Notes: a model not told the origin generated them from the sequence alone. A stretch of 64,000 nucleotides of DNA from Glaciihabitans sp. (GCA_025464095.1 JAODMF010000013.1:1-64000); one strand, 5' to 3'; positions 25,896 through 34,844 are shown, numbered from the stretch's first letter. Program-made: numbers and translations.

Positions 25896-27842
25896 GTGTC
25901 TAACCAACACCTCCCGCGCACCGGGGACTCCAGTACGGTTTCCGAGCACCGGCACCACACCGTGCGACGCGTGGCCGCCATGGCCGCAGCAGTTGCACTC
26001 GGAGGCGGATTCGCGCTCGTCGCTCCGCTCGCGGCCTCGGCCGACACAACTCTTACGGCGTACGCCCAGGGCAAGTTCCTCGGCGGCACGATCCTCGGCA
26101 CGAATCTCGACAGCGTGGCCCAGCTGGGCGCCGCGGTCGCGACGAACGATGGCAGCCAGCCCACCCAGGTGTCGAGCGATCCGCTTGCACTCTCCGCGGC
26201 CGGTACCCAGCTCGTCGACCAGCCCAACGGGGTGCAGGCAGACCTCGGGGCGTTCGTCGATGCGGGCGTCCTCAACCAGTATGCGAAGGCGGCGAGCAAC
26301 GGCACGTCGATGGCGGCTGCCGGGGCGATCAGCAGCGACGGTGGGGTGGGAGCCGGAACGGTTGGCCCCGGAACACCCGGGTCGCTGACACTGAACCTCA
26401 GCAAACTCATCGGTGCCGGCCTCAGTGACACGCTCGCAAACGTGACGCTCGAGGTGAAGGCGGCGGCCGCACAGGCCAACGCTGCGGGTGCGACGGCCTC
26501 CGGGAGGTACACGCTGGAAGGTCTCCAGCTGAACTTCACGAGCCCAGCCATTGCCAATCTTGACAACCACATCACCAGCGCCCTGAGCCCCGTGAAGAGC
26601 GCGATCGGCGCCCTGGACGGATCGAATGGGTTGCTCGCAGGAACGGTCGCAGACGCCAGCGGTGGCGTGAGCCCCCTCCTCGGTTCGAACGTGCGCGTTA
26701 CCGCGAACATCGACGCCAACCTGGACGCGGCGATCAAGCCACTGCTCACCAGCAAGTACGGCAACGGTGCTGTCTCGTTGAACCTCTCAACGGGTGCGGT
26801 CTCGGTGGACCTCGCGAAGCTGCTCGGCGGAACACTCAACGACAAGCCTGTCGGCACTGAGGTGCTGTCCGGCCCGGTGGTGAACGAGATCCTCGCGGGC
26901 ATCACGGACACCGTCTCGACCCTGGGTGACCAGGTTGTTGCGCGCGTCAACACCGCCCTTCAGCACGCCGGTGTGGACGTTCACGCAACCGCGAACGTCC
27001 TGACCAGCCAGGCGCCCCTCGTATCGAGGGTGTGCACCCCGGCGACGGGGGGCGACACGGGTGGTCTCCTCGGCGGAATCGTCGGTGGCACTGTTCACCA
27101 GACCGTCGGCGGACTGCTCTGCACCACGACAAACAAGGCGCTTCCCCAGCTGAGCACGAGCCTGAACCTGAACGTCAAGGGCACCGCCGCGCAGATCGTT
27201 GACGGCACGGCGCCGCAGGCGAATGCGACCGTCAGGGTGCTGGGCGTGCCGGTGACCCTCAACCTCAACCATGTCCTCGACGGGCTCGGGGCCGACCTGA
27301 CCACCAAGCTCTTCGACAACACCAGCGCCGTCAGCTCCCTCGCCGGCACGGTGAAGAGCGAGGTCGTCACGCCAGCCGTCGACGCGCTGCTGGGCAATGA
27401 CACCAACTCGGTGCAGGGCATCCTGACCGACGCCGTTTCGGTCACATTGAACAACCAGGACACCTCAGGCACCGGCGTCTTCACTGAGACGGCGCTGAAG
27501 GTCGCGGTTCTGCCGGCGGCAGGGTCCGGGGCGGCCACCACGGTCGACCTGGCCGCGGCATCCGTTGGTCCGAACATCACGACGGTCGTCGACCCTGGCG
27601 CCCCTGGTGACCCCGGATGCTCGGGCAGCACCTGCACCCCCGGTGACCCGGGCCAGCCCGGCAACCCGAGTGACCCCGGCAACCCGGGCGACGCCGGAGC
27701 GAGCTCCACTCCGGCAGCATTCAACAGCCTGGCGGTCACGGGTGTCGGCATTGCCACCCTTGTCGCCGTGATCCTCGCACTATTGGCAGCGGGTGCCTAT
27801 CTGGTGCGGGAAGGTTATCGGGGGAACATCACGGGCCGGTAG
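25896..27842 (+). CDS. choice-of-anchor G family surface protein with LAVTG sorting signal
   Basis: 648 residues from GTG 25896 (AGGAAGG 10 bases upstream). A long twin-Arg-less signal peptide ends near ASADTT (about residue 50). The large exported region is rich in Ala, Gly, Ser and Thr and resembles choice-of-anchor G proteins of actinobacteria. A Gly-Asp-Pro linker (GDPGQPGNPSDPGNPGD) near 585-605 leads to LAVTG (about 612-616), a hydrophobic helix and a charged tail. LAXTG is the usual class E sortase signal. No sortase gene is in the window. The role is probably structural or adhesive; this is inference. Confidence 0.85.
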   Translation: MSNQHLPRTGDSSTVSEHRHHTVRRVAAMAAAVALGGGFALVAPLAASADTTLTAYAQGKFLGGTILGTNLDSVAQLGAAVATNDGSQPTQVSSDPLALSAAGTQLVDQPNGVQADLGAFVDAGVLNQYAKAASNGTSMAAAGAISSDGGVGAGTVGPGTPGSLTLNLSKLIGAGLSDTLANVTLEVKAAAAQANAAGATASGRYTLEGLQLNFTSPAIANLDNHITSALSPVKSAIGALDGSNGLLAGTVADASGGVSPLLGSNVRVTANIDANLDAAIKPLLTSKYGNGAVSLNLSTGAVSVDLAKLLGGTLNDKPVGTEVLSGPVVNEILAGITDTVSTLGDQVVARVNTALQHAGVDVHATANVLTSQAPLVSRVCTPATGGDTGGLLGGIVGGTVHQTVGGLLCTTTNKALPQLSTSLNLNVKGTAAQIVDGTAPQANATVRVLGVPVTLNLNHVLDGLGADLTTKLFDNTSAVSSLAGTVKSEVVTPAVDALLGNDTNSVQGILTDAVSVTLNNQDTSGTGVFTETALKVAVLPAAGSGAATTVDLAAASVGPNITTVVDPGAPGDPGCSGSTCTPGDPGQPGNPSDPGNPGDAGASSTPAAFNSLAVTGVGIATLVAVILALLAAGAYLVREGYRGNITGR

Positions 27843-27865
27843 CGGCTACTGCCCGCCGATAACGC

Positions 27866-27915
27866 GGTGGCCGGATCCTGCCCCCAGGGCGAACAGGATC
27901 CGGCCACCACCTTTT
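27866..27915 (+). terminator. terminator after surface-protein gene
   Basis: Perfect 15-base arms GGTGGCCGGATCCTG (27866-27880) and CAGGATCCGGCCACC (27894-27908) followed by ACCTTTT. It separates the surface-protein gene from the aminotransferase gene that starts 12 bases later. Confidence 0.92.
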
Positions 27916-27926
27916 AAGCTGTAGGG

Positions 27927-29126
27927 GTGAGTACCCCTTCTCGAATCTCCCGCCGCATCGCATCGATCGCAGAATCCGCCACTCTCAAAGTGGACTCGAA
28001 GGCGAAGGCGCTGCAGGCCCAGGGCCGTCCCGTGATCAGCTACGCGGCCGGTGAGCCAGACTTCGTTACGCCCGAGTACATCGTCGCGGCGGCATCCGAT
28101 GCGGTGCTCGACCCGAAGAACTACCGCTACACGCCGGCCGCCGGGCTTCCGGAGTTGCGCGAGGCGATCGCCGAAAAGACCCTCCGCGACAGCGGCTGGA
28201 ATGTCACGGCATCCCAGGTCATCGTTACCAACGGAGGCAAGCAGGCGGTCTACCAGTCATTCGCAACGCTGCTCGACCCGGGCGACGAGGTGATCCTGCC
28301 GACGCCATACTGGACGACATATCCGGAGGCGATAAAACTGGCCGGCGGCGTTCCCGTGGAGGTCTTTGCCGGAGCTGACCAGGGCTACCTCGTGACAGTG
28401 GCACAGCTTGAGGCCGCGCGCACGCCGCGCACGAAGGTGCTGCTGTTCGTGTCGCCATCGAACCCGACCGGCGCGGTGTACTCGCCGGAGGAGACCCGCG
28501 CGATCGGCGAGTGGGCACTTGAGCACGGAATCTGGGTGCTCTCCGACGAGATCTACCAGAACCTCACCTACGACGGCGTCGTCGCCACCTCGATCGTCGC
28601 GGCCGTTCCCGAGCTGGCCGAACAGACGATCCTGGTGAACGGTGTGGCCAAGACCTATGCGATGACCGGATGGCGGGTCGGCTGGATGGTCGGTCCGCTC
28701 GATGCGATCGCCGGCGCATCCAACCTGCAGTCGCACCTGTCGTCGAACGTCTCGAACATCTCGCAGCGCGCAGCGATCGCCGCTCTCACCGGGCCGCAGG
28801 ATGCGGTCGCCGAGATGCGGGCCGCTTTCGATGCCCGGCGCAAGACCATCGTGGCCGAGCTCAACAAGATCGACGGAATCGTTTGCCCAACACCCACCGG
28901 CGCGTTCTACGTGTACCCGGATGTCAGCGGCCTGCTCGGGCGGACCTGGGGCGGCGTCACGCCGACGACGTCCCTCGAGCTCGCGGACCTCATCCTCGAC
29001 CAGGCCGAAGTGGCCGTCGTGCCGGGCGAGGCGTTCGGGCCGTCGGGGTATGTGCGCATGTCGTACGCGCTGGGCGATGCTCCCCTGCTGGAGGGCGTGC
29101 AGCGACTGCAGCGACTGTTCGCGTAG
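27927..29126 (+). CDS. aspC: aspartate-type PLP aminotransferase
   Basis: 399 residues from GTG 27927. Class I fold: YAAGEPDF near 39-46, [14 protein letters not shown] near 68-81, [10 protein letters not shown] near 176-185, D207 and Y210 in LSDEIY, Schiff-base K242 in [12 protein letters not shown], and the carboxylate-binding Arg near VRMSYA at the C-terminus. This is the Ib aspartate/prephenate aminotransferase type, transferring amino groups between aspartate or aromatic precursors and 2-oxoglutarate. Monocistronic. A repeat array follows directly. Confidence 0.9.
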   Translation: MSTPSRISRRIASIAESATLKVDSKAKALQAQGRPVISYAAGEPDFVTPEYIVAAASDAVLDPKNYRYTPAAGLPELREAIAEKTLRDSGWNVTASQVIVTNGGKQAVYQSFATLLDPGDEVILPTPYWTTYPEAIKLAGGVPVEVFAGADQGYLVTVAQLEAARTPRTKVLLFVSPSNPTGAVYSPEETRAIGEWALEHGIWVLSDEIYQNLTYDGVVATSIVAAVPELAEQTILVNGVAKTYAMTGWRVGWMVGPLDAIAGASNLQSHLSSNVSNISQRAAIAALTGPQDAVAEMRAAFDARRKTIVAELNKIDGIVCPTPTGAFYVYPDVSGLLGRTWGGVTPTTSLELADLILDQAEVAVVPGEAFGPSGYVRMSYALGDAPLLEGVQRLQRLFA

Positions 29127-29188
29127 CGGCCGCGGGCTGCCATCCGAGCGGGTCGGTGTGGTGGCTTGGTGGGGTGGCTTGGTGGAGT

Positions 29189-29497
29189 GGCGGGAGTTGT
29201 GGCGCGTGCGGCGGGAGTTGCGGCGGGCTGTTGCCGCGGGAGTTGCGGCTGGCGCTACGGCCGGGCGTCGCGGCGGGAGTTGCGTGCGCCGGCGGCGGGA
29301 GTTGCGTGCGCCGGCGGCGGGCGCGTGGACGCTGTGGGCGTCGCGGCGGGAGTTGCGCGCGCTCATGGCGGGAGTTACCTGCGCGCACGGCGGGAGTTAC
29401 GGCGTCGTGGCGGGAGTTGTGAGCGATCCGGCGGGGGTTGCGTTGTGATGGCGGGAGCCTAGGCTCCCGCCGCCAGGCGATTACTCCCGCCACCATG
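29189..29497. repeat. GGCGGGAGTT repeat array, copy 2
   Basis: Units of GGCGGGAGTT start at 29189, 29210, 29272, 29294, 29345, 29367, 29389, 29409 and 29430, with degenerate or shortened ones at 29222, 29235 and 29316; most steps are 20-22 bases. The array ends in a perfect palindrome at 29450-29471 (arms GGCGGGAGCC and GGCTCCCGCC, central TA) and an inverted unit TTACTCCCGCC at about 29481-29491. The preceding GTTGTGAT and following CACCAYG bases also match copy 1. It lies after the aminotransferase gene. Confidence 0.9.
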
Positions 29498-29509
29498 CGG
29501 CCGGAGCGA

Positions 29510-29705
29510 ACCCGGGCGCATCAGCCCGGCATACCCAAGCCCATGCCACGCCAAGCACACCCAAGCCGGCGCACACCCAATCGCACACAACACAAGCACA
29601 CCTAATCGCACGCAACCCCGCCGCACACCCGCGCACCCCCGCGCACCCCCAACCACCCGAACCACCCCAACCACCCGAACCACCCCACCTCCCACCACCC
29701 GCATC
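29510..29705. repeat. C/A-rich low-complexity tract
   Basis: About 190 bases in which the plus strand is almost only C, A and G with very few T, built from short words such as CACACCCAA, CGCGCACCCC and CCACCCGAACC. It directly follows the second repeat array and precedes the ABC-2 transporter operon by 75 bases. No reading frame is convincing on either strand. It may be slipped-strand expanded sequence. Confidence 0.65.
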
Positions 29706-29779
29706 AACCGAGTGACGGATGCCGCGGGTCATCCAACGCACCACTGTTGCGACGAGCGCGACGCGGCCAGCATTGAGAC

Positions 29780-30658
29780 ATGACAACATCCCAAAGCGCG
29801 GCGGTCACTGTCACGGAGCTGCGCAAGACCTACGGCGACGTCGTTGCACTCGACGGCGTGAGCTTCACCATCGCCCGCGGTGAGACCTTTGCCCTGCTCG
29901 GTCCGAATGGCGCGGGCAAGAGCACGACTATCGAGATTCTCGAGGGCTACCGCGATCGCAGCGGTGGCGGCGCGTCCGTGCTGGGCGTCGATCCCGGCAG
30001 GGGCGGCATCCCGTGGAAGGCCCGCCTCGGCATCGTCCTGCAGAGCAGCGGCGAAGCCGGCAACGTCACGGTGCGCGAACAGCTCACGCACTTCGCCGGC
30101 TACTACCCGAATCCACGCAGCGTCGACGAGGTAATCACCGCCGTCGGCCTCGAGGAGAAAGCGAAGACGCGCATCAGCAAGCTGTCCGGGGGCCAGCGCC
30201 GCCGAGTGGATGTCGCACTCGGCATCATCGGGCGCCCCGAGTTGCTCTTTCTCGACGAGCCGACCACGGGCTTCGACCCGGAGGCGCGTCGCCAGTTCTG
30301 GGAACTCATCCGCACCCTCAAATCCGAGGGCACAACGATCCTCCTCACCACCCACTACCTCGACGAGGCCGCCGAGCTCGCCGATCGCGCGGGCGTGATC
30401 GCGGGCGGCAGGCTCGTCGACATCGGCCCCATCGGCGAGATCGGCGGAGCCGAGGCCCGGATTCCCATCGTGCGGTGGCGGGATGCCGCCGGCAGCCACG
30501 AGCAGAGAACGAGCCAACCAGGGCTGGTCGTCGCCGATCTCGTCAGCACGGCCGGCGGCGAACCGGCGGGTCTCGAGATCGTGCGCCCCAGCCTCGAGGA
30601 CGTCTACCTAGGCCTCGTCGGAAGCCACGCCAAGCAGAACCAGGAGATTGCCGCATGA
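29780..30658 (+). CDS. ABC-2 type exporter ATPase
   Basis: 292 residues. Walker A GPNGAGKST near 40-48, signature LSGGQRRRVD near 135-144, Walker B LLFLDEPTTGFD and H-loop TTHYLDE. The C-terminal 70 residues after the ATPase fold are typical of drug/antibiotic exporter ATPases of the DrrA type. It overlaps the permease start by 4 bases, and a sensor kinase/regulator pair follows, a common arrangement for exporters induced by envelope stress. Confidence 0.93.
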   Translation: MTTSQSAAVTVTELRKTYGDVVALDGVSFTIARGETFALLGPNGAGKSTTIEILEGYRDRSGGGASVLGVDPGRGGIPWKARLGIVLQSSGEAGNVTVREQLTHFAGYYPNPRSVDEVITAVGLEEKAKTRISKLSGGQRRRVDVALGIIGRPELLFLDEPTTGFDPEARRQFWELIRTLKSEGTTILLTTHYLDEAAELADRAGVIAGGRLVDIGPIGEIGGAEARIPIVRWRDAAGSHEQRTSQPGLVVADLVSTAGGEPAGLEIVRPSLEDVYLGLVGSHAKQNQEIAA

Positions 30659-31506
30659 CCGCAACGACCGCAACACTTTCGACTTCACCGCTGCCCGCCG
30701 GCCGCACCCTGAGGCTCGGCCTCAGCCGCATCGGTTACGAAGTGCGCGGCTACTTTCGGGCGGGTGACTCTGTGTTCTTCACCTTCCTGTTTCCGCTGGT
30801 GATGCTCACCATCTTCTCTGTCGCCTTCAGCAACCAGAGCTTCGGACGGGATGCCGCTGGCAACGGCATCAGCGCCGCGACTTTCTACCTCCCGGCCATG
30901 CTGGCCGCCGGCGTGCTGCTGAGCGGCATCCAGAACCTGGGCGTCGACATTGCCGGCGAAAAGGGCGACGGAACCCTGAAACGTCTCGGCGGTTCCCCGC
31001 TTCCCGTCTTCAGCTACTTCATGGGAAAGATCGGACAGGTAATCGTCACCGGCATCCTGCAGGCAGCGCTTCTGATTGTCGTCGCTGCGGTCGTGTTCCA
31101 GGTTCAGCTGCCGACGGACCCCTCCAAGTGGATGACGTTCGCCTGGGTGTTCCTGCTCGGCGTGGTCACGTGCTCCATTCTCGGGATCGCGGTCAGCGCC
31201 CTCCCGCGTACGGGTAAGAGCGCAACAGCCGTCATCATCCCGATCACCCTCGTACTCCAGTTCATTTCCGGGGTGTACCTCAGCTTCACCCAACTGCCGG
31301 AGTGGCTCCAGAACGTGGCCAGTGTCTTTCCGCTGAAATGGCTCGCGCAGGGTATGCGCTCCGTCTTCCTGCCCGAGTCGTTCGCAACGCTCGAGCGCGG
31401 CGCGAGCTGGAATCTCGGTGGCGTCGCAATCGCCACGGCGATCTGGTTCGTGGTCGGCATCATCGTGTGCCGGGTGACGTTCCGGTGGATTCGCAAGGAT
31501 AGTTAG
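30655..31506 (+). CDS. ABC-2 type exporter permease
   Basis: 283 residues from ATG 30655 (ATGA overlap with the ATPase stop). Six membrane helices in the ABC-2 pattern, with cytoplasmic loop EKGDGTLKRLGGSPLP near residue 100 that is typical of DrrB-like permeases. Export of a drug or envelope-active compound together with the upstream ATPase is likely; substrate unknown. The kinase gene starts 3 bases after its stop. Confidence 0.93.
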   Translation: MTATTATLSTSPLPAGRTLRLGLSRIGYEVRGYFRAGDSVFFTFLFPLVMLTIFSVAFSNQSFGRDAAGNGISAATFYLPAMLAAGVLLSGIQNLGVDIAGEKGDGTLKRLGGSPLPVFSYFMGKIGQVIVTGILQAALLIVVAAVVFQVQLPTDPSKWMTFAWVFLLGVVTCSILGIAVSALPRTGKSATAVIIPITLVLQFISGVYLSFTQLPEWLQNVASVFPLKWLAQGMRSVFLPESFATLERGASWNLGGVAIATAIWFVVGIIVCRVTFRWIRKDS

Positions 31507-31509
31507 TCC

Positions 31510-32676
31510 ATGGACGAAACGCGCTGGTGGCACATCGCCAACACCGGAACGGTTGCGGTGCTCGTGGTGCTGCTGTTGCTCACCGAGGATGACCCGGCTC
31601 GCGTTGCCGGCGGGATTCTCACGCTGGTCGCGTTCCTCGCGGTGTGGTTCGTGGTCGGGCGGCGCGCGAGCCGCCTGCATCCTGTCGCGGTCGTCATCCT
31701 CGTGGTTGCCGTCGTTGCGGCGGGGGGTGTGGCCACCGGATTCTCGGCGATTCTCGCGGTGATCCAGTGCGTCGCGTATCCGCTGATCTGGACCCACGTG
31801 CGCAGCACGAGATGGGCGATTATCGGCAACGTCGCCCTGTCGCTCTCCGTCGCCGCGGGATTCCTGTTCTCGCTCGGCACCTCTCCGCAAGCGATGAGCC
31901 AGACGGCGATTACCTGCGCGGTCTCGCTGGGCTTCAGTCTCTGCCTCGGCCTGTGGTTCACGCGGGTTTACTCGCTGGTCGCCGAGCGCGACGAGGCCAT
32001 CGCGAAGATGGAGTCTGCCCAGGCGCTGGTGAATGCGCTGGGTCGGGATGCCGGGGCCAGGGACGAGCGGGAACGCCTCAGCCGCGAGATCCACGACACG
32101 ATCGCGCAGGACCTCACCGGCCTGGTGATGACCGCCCAGCGCGGACGCCGCGAGCTGAACGCAGGCGATACCGCGGCGGCGGATGCCCAGCTCGCGATCC
32201 TTGAAGACAACGCCCGCCATGCCCTTGCCGAGACACGAGCGCTCGTCGCGTCCGGGGCGGCCACCGGTGTCGACGCGGGACTCGCTGAGGCGTTGACTCG
32301 CCTGGGCGAACGTTTCGAGCGGGAGACCGGCATCGCCGTCACCATCGTGGCCGAAGATTCCGGGGCGATCGACCGCGACCGCGAGGTGGTACTGCTGCGG
32401 TGCGCGCAGGAGGCGCTCGCGAATGTGCGAAAGCACTCCGAGGCATCCGGTGTTCTGCTCACACTCTCGATGCTCGATGGCGTGGTCACCCTGCGGCTCG
32501 CGGACGACGGCATCGGTTTCGACACAGCCGCGCCGACAGCCGGCTTCGGGCTCGCCGGGATGCGGGAGCGGCTCGCGCTCGTGCAGGGCAGCATCCACTT
32601 CGTGAGCGAGCCCGGCCAGGGCGTCGAACTCGTAGTGGTCGTGCCGGCCCACGCGTCGTCGACGGTCGCCGCGTGA
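31510..32676 (+). CDS. sensor histidine kinase (LiaS/DesK type)
   Basis: 388 residues. Five or six N-terminal membrane helices (about 10-155), a short linker helix, the HisKA_3 phosphoacceptor RLSREIHDTIAQDLTGLV (H195) and a C-terminal ATPase with ADDGIGFD and GFGLAGMRERL. Such kinases with almost no extracellular part sense membrane state or monitor a partner ABC transporter. It lies in one operon with the exporter genes upstream and the NarL regulator downstream. Confidence 0.93.
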   Translation: MDETRWWHIANTGTVAVLVVLLLLTEDDPARVAGGILTLVAFLAVWFVVGRRASRLHPVAVVILVVAVVAAGGVATGFSAILAVIQCVAYPLIWTHVRSTRWAIIGNVALSLSVAAGFLFSLGTSPQAMSQTAITCAVSLGFSLCLGLWFTRVYSLVAERDEAIAKMESAQALVNALGRDAGARDERERLSREIHDTIAQDLTGLVMTAQRGRRELNAGDTAAADAQLAILEDNARHALAETRALVASGAATGVDAGLAEALTRLGERFERETGIAVTIVAEDSGAIDRDREVVLLRCAQEALANVRKHSEASGVLLTLSMLDGVVTLRLADDGIGFDTAAPTAGFGLAGMRERLALVQGSIHFVSEPGQGVELVVVVPAHASSTVAA

Positions 32677-33287
32677 TCCGCGTGCTGGTCGCCGACGACC
32701 ATCCGATCGTGCGGAGCGGCATCGTCGCGCTGTTGCAGACCGCTGACGACATCACCGTCGTCGGTGAGGCGACGAATGGGCTGCAGGCCGTGGAGCTGAC
32801 ATCGACCACCTCTCCCGACCTCGTGCTGCTCGATCTCAGGATGCCCGGAATCGACGGCGACGAGGCGACCGCACGCATTCTTGCCCGGCATCCGCACGTG
32901 CGTGTCGTCATCCTGACCACCTATGAATCGGATGCCGGCATCCTCACCGCCATCGAGGCGGGCGCGAGCGGCTATCTCCTCAAGGCGGCTCCCCAGGAGG
33001 AGATCCTCGCGGGAATCCGGTCGGTTGCCCGTGGCGAGGTCGTGCTCGCCCCGAGCATCGCGGCGCTGCTGGTGAATCGCGCGAAGGTACCGGTCGTCAC
33101 GCTCAGCCCCCGCGAAACGGAGGTGTTGCGGCTCGTGGCGGCCGGGCATAGCAACCGCGCGATCGCGACGACGCTGTTCGTGAGCGAGGCGACGGTGAAG
33201 ACGCACCTGCTGCACGTCTTCGAAAAGCTGGCTGTCGGCGATCGCACCCGCGCGGTGACCCGGGCGATGGAGCTCGGCATCCTGTAG
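32673..33287 (+). CDS. NarL/FixJ-family response regulator
   Basis: 204 residues from GTG 32673, chosen because it overlaps the kinase stop by 4 bases (GTGA); a longer frame from 32400 lies inside the kinase. Receiver domain with ADDH near 7-10, D54 in VLLDLRMPG and K near 103, then a LuxR-type helix-turn-helix (about 140-200) with LSPRETEVLRLVAAGHSNRAI. Expected to regulate the exporter operon it belongs to. Confidence 0.94.
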   Translation: MIRVLVADDHPIVRSGIVALLQTADDITVVGEATNGLQAVELTSTTSPDLVLLDLRMPGIDGDEATARILARHPHVRVVILTTYESDAGILTAIEAGASGYLLKAAPQEEILAGIRSVARGEVVLAPSIAALLVNRAKVPVVTLSPRETEVLRLVAAGHSNRAIATTLFVSEATVKTHLLHVFEKLAVGDRTRAVTRAMELGIL

Positions 33288-33320
33288 GGCTCGTTCCCCG
33301 CGCGTGCGCCCTGCCTGTTG

Positions 33321-33440
33321 CTCGGGTGCAGTTTTGCAAATTTCTCGGGTGCCCTTTTGCAAATTCAGGAGATCTTCTCGAAGGGGCGGCGTGTCGGGTC
33401 CGACACGCCGGGACGCCATTCGAATCTCCTGAATTTGAGA
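33321..33440. repeat. AAATTCAGGAGAT repeat element, left copy
   Basis: Two 23-base direct units (CTCGGGTGC...TTTTGCAAATT) at 33321 and 33344 lead into AAATTCAGGAGAT (33361-33373). Then comes a tight hairpin CGGCGTGTCGG/CCGACACGCCG at 33387-33410 with a 2-base loop, and the inverted arm ATCTCCTGAATTT (33424-33436). The same core recurs at 34.77-34.84 kb, on the other side of the nuclease-like gene. It lies 34 bases after the NarL regulator stop and so may double as its terminator. Confidence 0.85.
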
Positions 33441-33595
33441 ATTGCGATTCGAGATTTGGGACAACAGGACACAGAGAGAAGCTGGATGCTGCCCGCCGCG
33501 CGATCTCCTCCTCAACCGTTGTACGCGACGTCGTTCCGCGCACACGGTGGGGTCATCGCCCGCCGGTGGCTCGGGCGAAGAACGATCATCGAAGG

Positions 33596-34474
33596 ATGCC
33601 CGACATCCTCTCGGCAATTGCTTCCCGCGGCGGGGTCGCATCCACGAAATGGCTGCTGTCGCAGGGCTTCACCGGCGCTCGGTTGGCGGGCGCCGTTCGA
33701 GGTGGGTTCATTATTCGAGCACGGCAAGGTCAATACGTGCTTCCCTCGATCGGCGATCATGCGATCCGCGCCGTGCGGGTTGGGGGCCGGCTGGCGAGCA
33801 CGTCGGGCGCCGTCGCCTGGGGATTAGCGCATCCGCCCGAGCACTCCCTGCACGTGCACGTCCCACCCAATGCGGCTCGGCTGCGGGATGCCGCTGACCG
33901 CACGAAGCGGCTCGCCCGCCGAAAAGGCGATGTCGTCATCCACCATCACGCCCTGTTCTTCAACGAAAAATCCACCGCGCTGCGGGTGTCAGTTCAGGAC
34001 TGCCTGCGCGAAATGGTCCTCACCGAAAGCGCTGAGGATGCTGTCGCGGCCATCGACTCGGCGAGAGCCCGGAACCGCCTCGACCTCATCGAGTTCGAGG
34101 AGCTGCGGGCATCGGTGCCGGCGAGTCGCAGGAACATCGTCGACGCCTCGCTGGATGGCGTGACGGAGTACCTCGAGACGGTCACCCGCCTGCGGCTCGC
34201 GAGGGCCGGCATCCCGACGCGCGTGCAGGTGAACGTATTGGACGAGAGGTGGATCGATCTCCTCATCGGCGACCGGCTGGCCATCGAATGCGACGGCAAG
34301 GGGAAGTACGAGCGCGGCGCGACGGTGGATTCCGACCGAAAGCGCGACGCGTTTCTTGAGGCCCTGGGCTTTCACGTGATCAGACTGAGCTACGCGATGG
34401 TCCTTTACGACTGGGATGCGACCCTCGCCATGATCCTCGCGATCATGGAGCGCGGCGATCACCTGGCCCGTTAG
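33596..34474 (+). CDS. AbiEi-like/DUF559 nuclease-fold protein
   Basis: 292 residues from ATG 33596; the frame stays open upstream to 33326 but that part crosses the repeat element. The N-terminal ~80 residues resemble the winged-helix of AbiEi-type antitoxin proteins (ILSAIASRGGVASTKWLL, GQYVLPS). The C-terminal ~100 residues resemble the DUF559/Vsr-like restriction-nuclease fold: WIDLLIGDRLAIECDGKGKY near 243-262, with Asp, Glu and Asp in metal-binding positions, then RKRDAFLEALGFHVIRLSY. Such proteins are frequent in actinobacteria and their function is unknown. Both sides are flanked by the same repeat family. The GAAGG site is very close to the ATG. Confidence 0.8.
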   Translation: MPDILSAIASRGGVASTKWLLSQGFTGARLAGAVRGGFIIRARQGQYVLPSIGDHAIRAVRVGGRLASTSGAVAWGLAHPPEHSLHVHVPPNAARLRDAADRTKRLARRKGDVVIHHHALFFNEKSTALRVSVQDCLREMVLTESAEDAVAAIDSARARNRLDLIEFEELRASVPASRRNIVDASLDGVTEYLETVTRLRLARAGIPTRVQVNVLDERWIDLLIGDRLAIECDGKGKYERGATVDSDRKRDAFLEALGFHVIRLSYAMVLYDWDATLAMILAIMERGDHLAR

Positions 34475-34577
34475 ACCTGCTCGCGCGATCGGCTGCCCAG
34501 AGCGGTCTTCCTCCCTCGATCGGTCGCGCAGGCTCGCTCGTCCTCGCTCGCCCTTGCTCGCCCTTGCTCGCCGCCCG

Positions 34578-34844
34578 CGAAATTCAGGACATCCCTGCCT
34601 CGCCGCCTACGAAATTCAGGAGATCCCTGCCTCGCTCTCGTGAAACTCGGGCTCTCGCTTGCTGGCCGCCGCGAAATTCATGCTCTTCCTTGCTCGCCGC
34701 CCGCGAAATTCAGGAGATCACTGCCCCGCCGCCGCGAAACTCAGGTTCTCGCTCGCTGGCCGCCGCGAAATTCAGGAGATCGCGCGATCGTGTCGGCGTG
34801 TTGCGCCCGACACGCCGAGGATGCCCCGCGATCTCCTGAATTTG
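34578..34844. repeat. CGAAATTCAGGAGATC repeat array, right copy
   Basis: Seven direct units (CGAAATTCAGGAGATC or variants such as GAAACTCGGGCTCTC) begin at 34578, 34610, 34641, 34672, 34704, 34735 and 34766, a strict 31-32-base spacing. The last unit's AAATTCAGGAGATCGC (34768-34783) is repeated as the perfect inverse GCGATCTCCTGAATTT (34828-34843). Between them is GTGTCGG/CCGACAC (34790-34813). The inter-unit spacers are also similar (CCTTGCTCGCCGCC, CTCGCTGGCCGCC). It fills the gap between the nuclease-like gene and murB; bases 34475-34577 before it continue CTCG-rich repeats. Confidence 0.9.

Noticed and set aside
30685-32652. 655-codon minus-strand ORF
   Set aside because: Shadow of the ABC-2 permease and sensor kinase genes.
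33326-33595. N-terminal extension of the nuclease-like protein
   Set aside because: The frame crosses the palindromic repeat element and adds no domain; the winged helix begins after ATG 33596.
34578-34844. CRISPR array
   Set aside because: Although spacing is regular, the repeated part is only about 16 bases and the intervening bases are similar to each other, not unique spacers.
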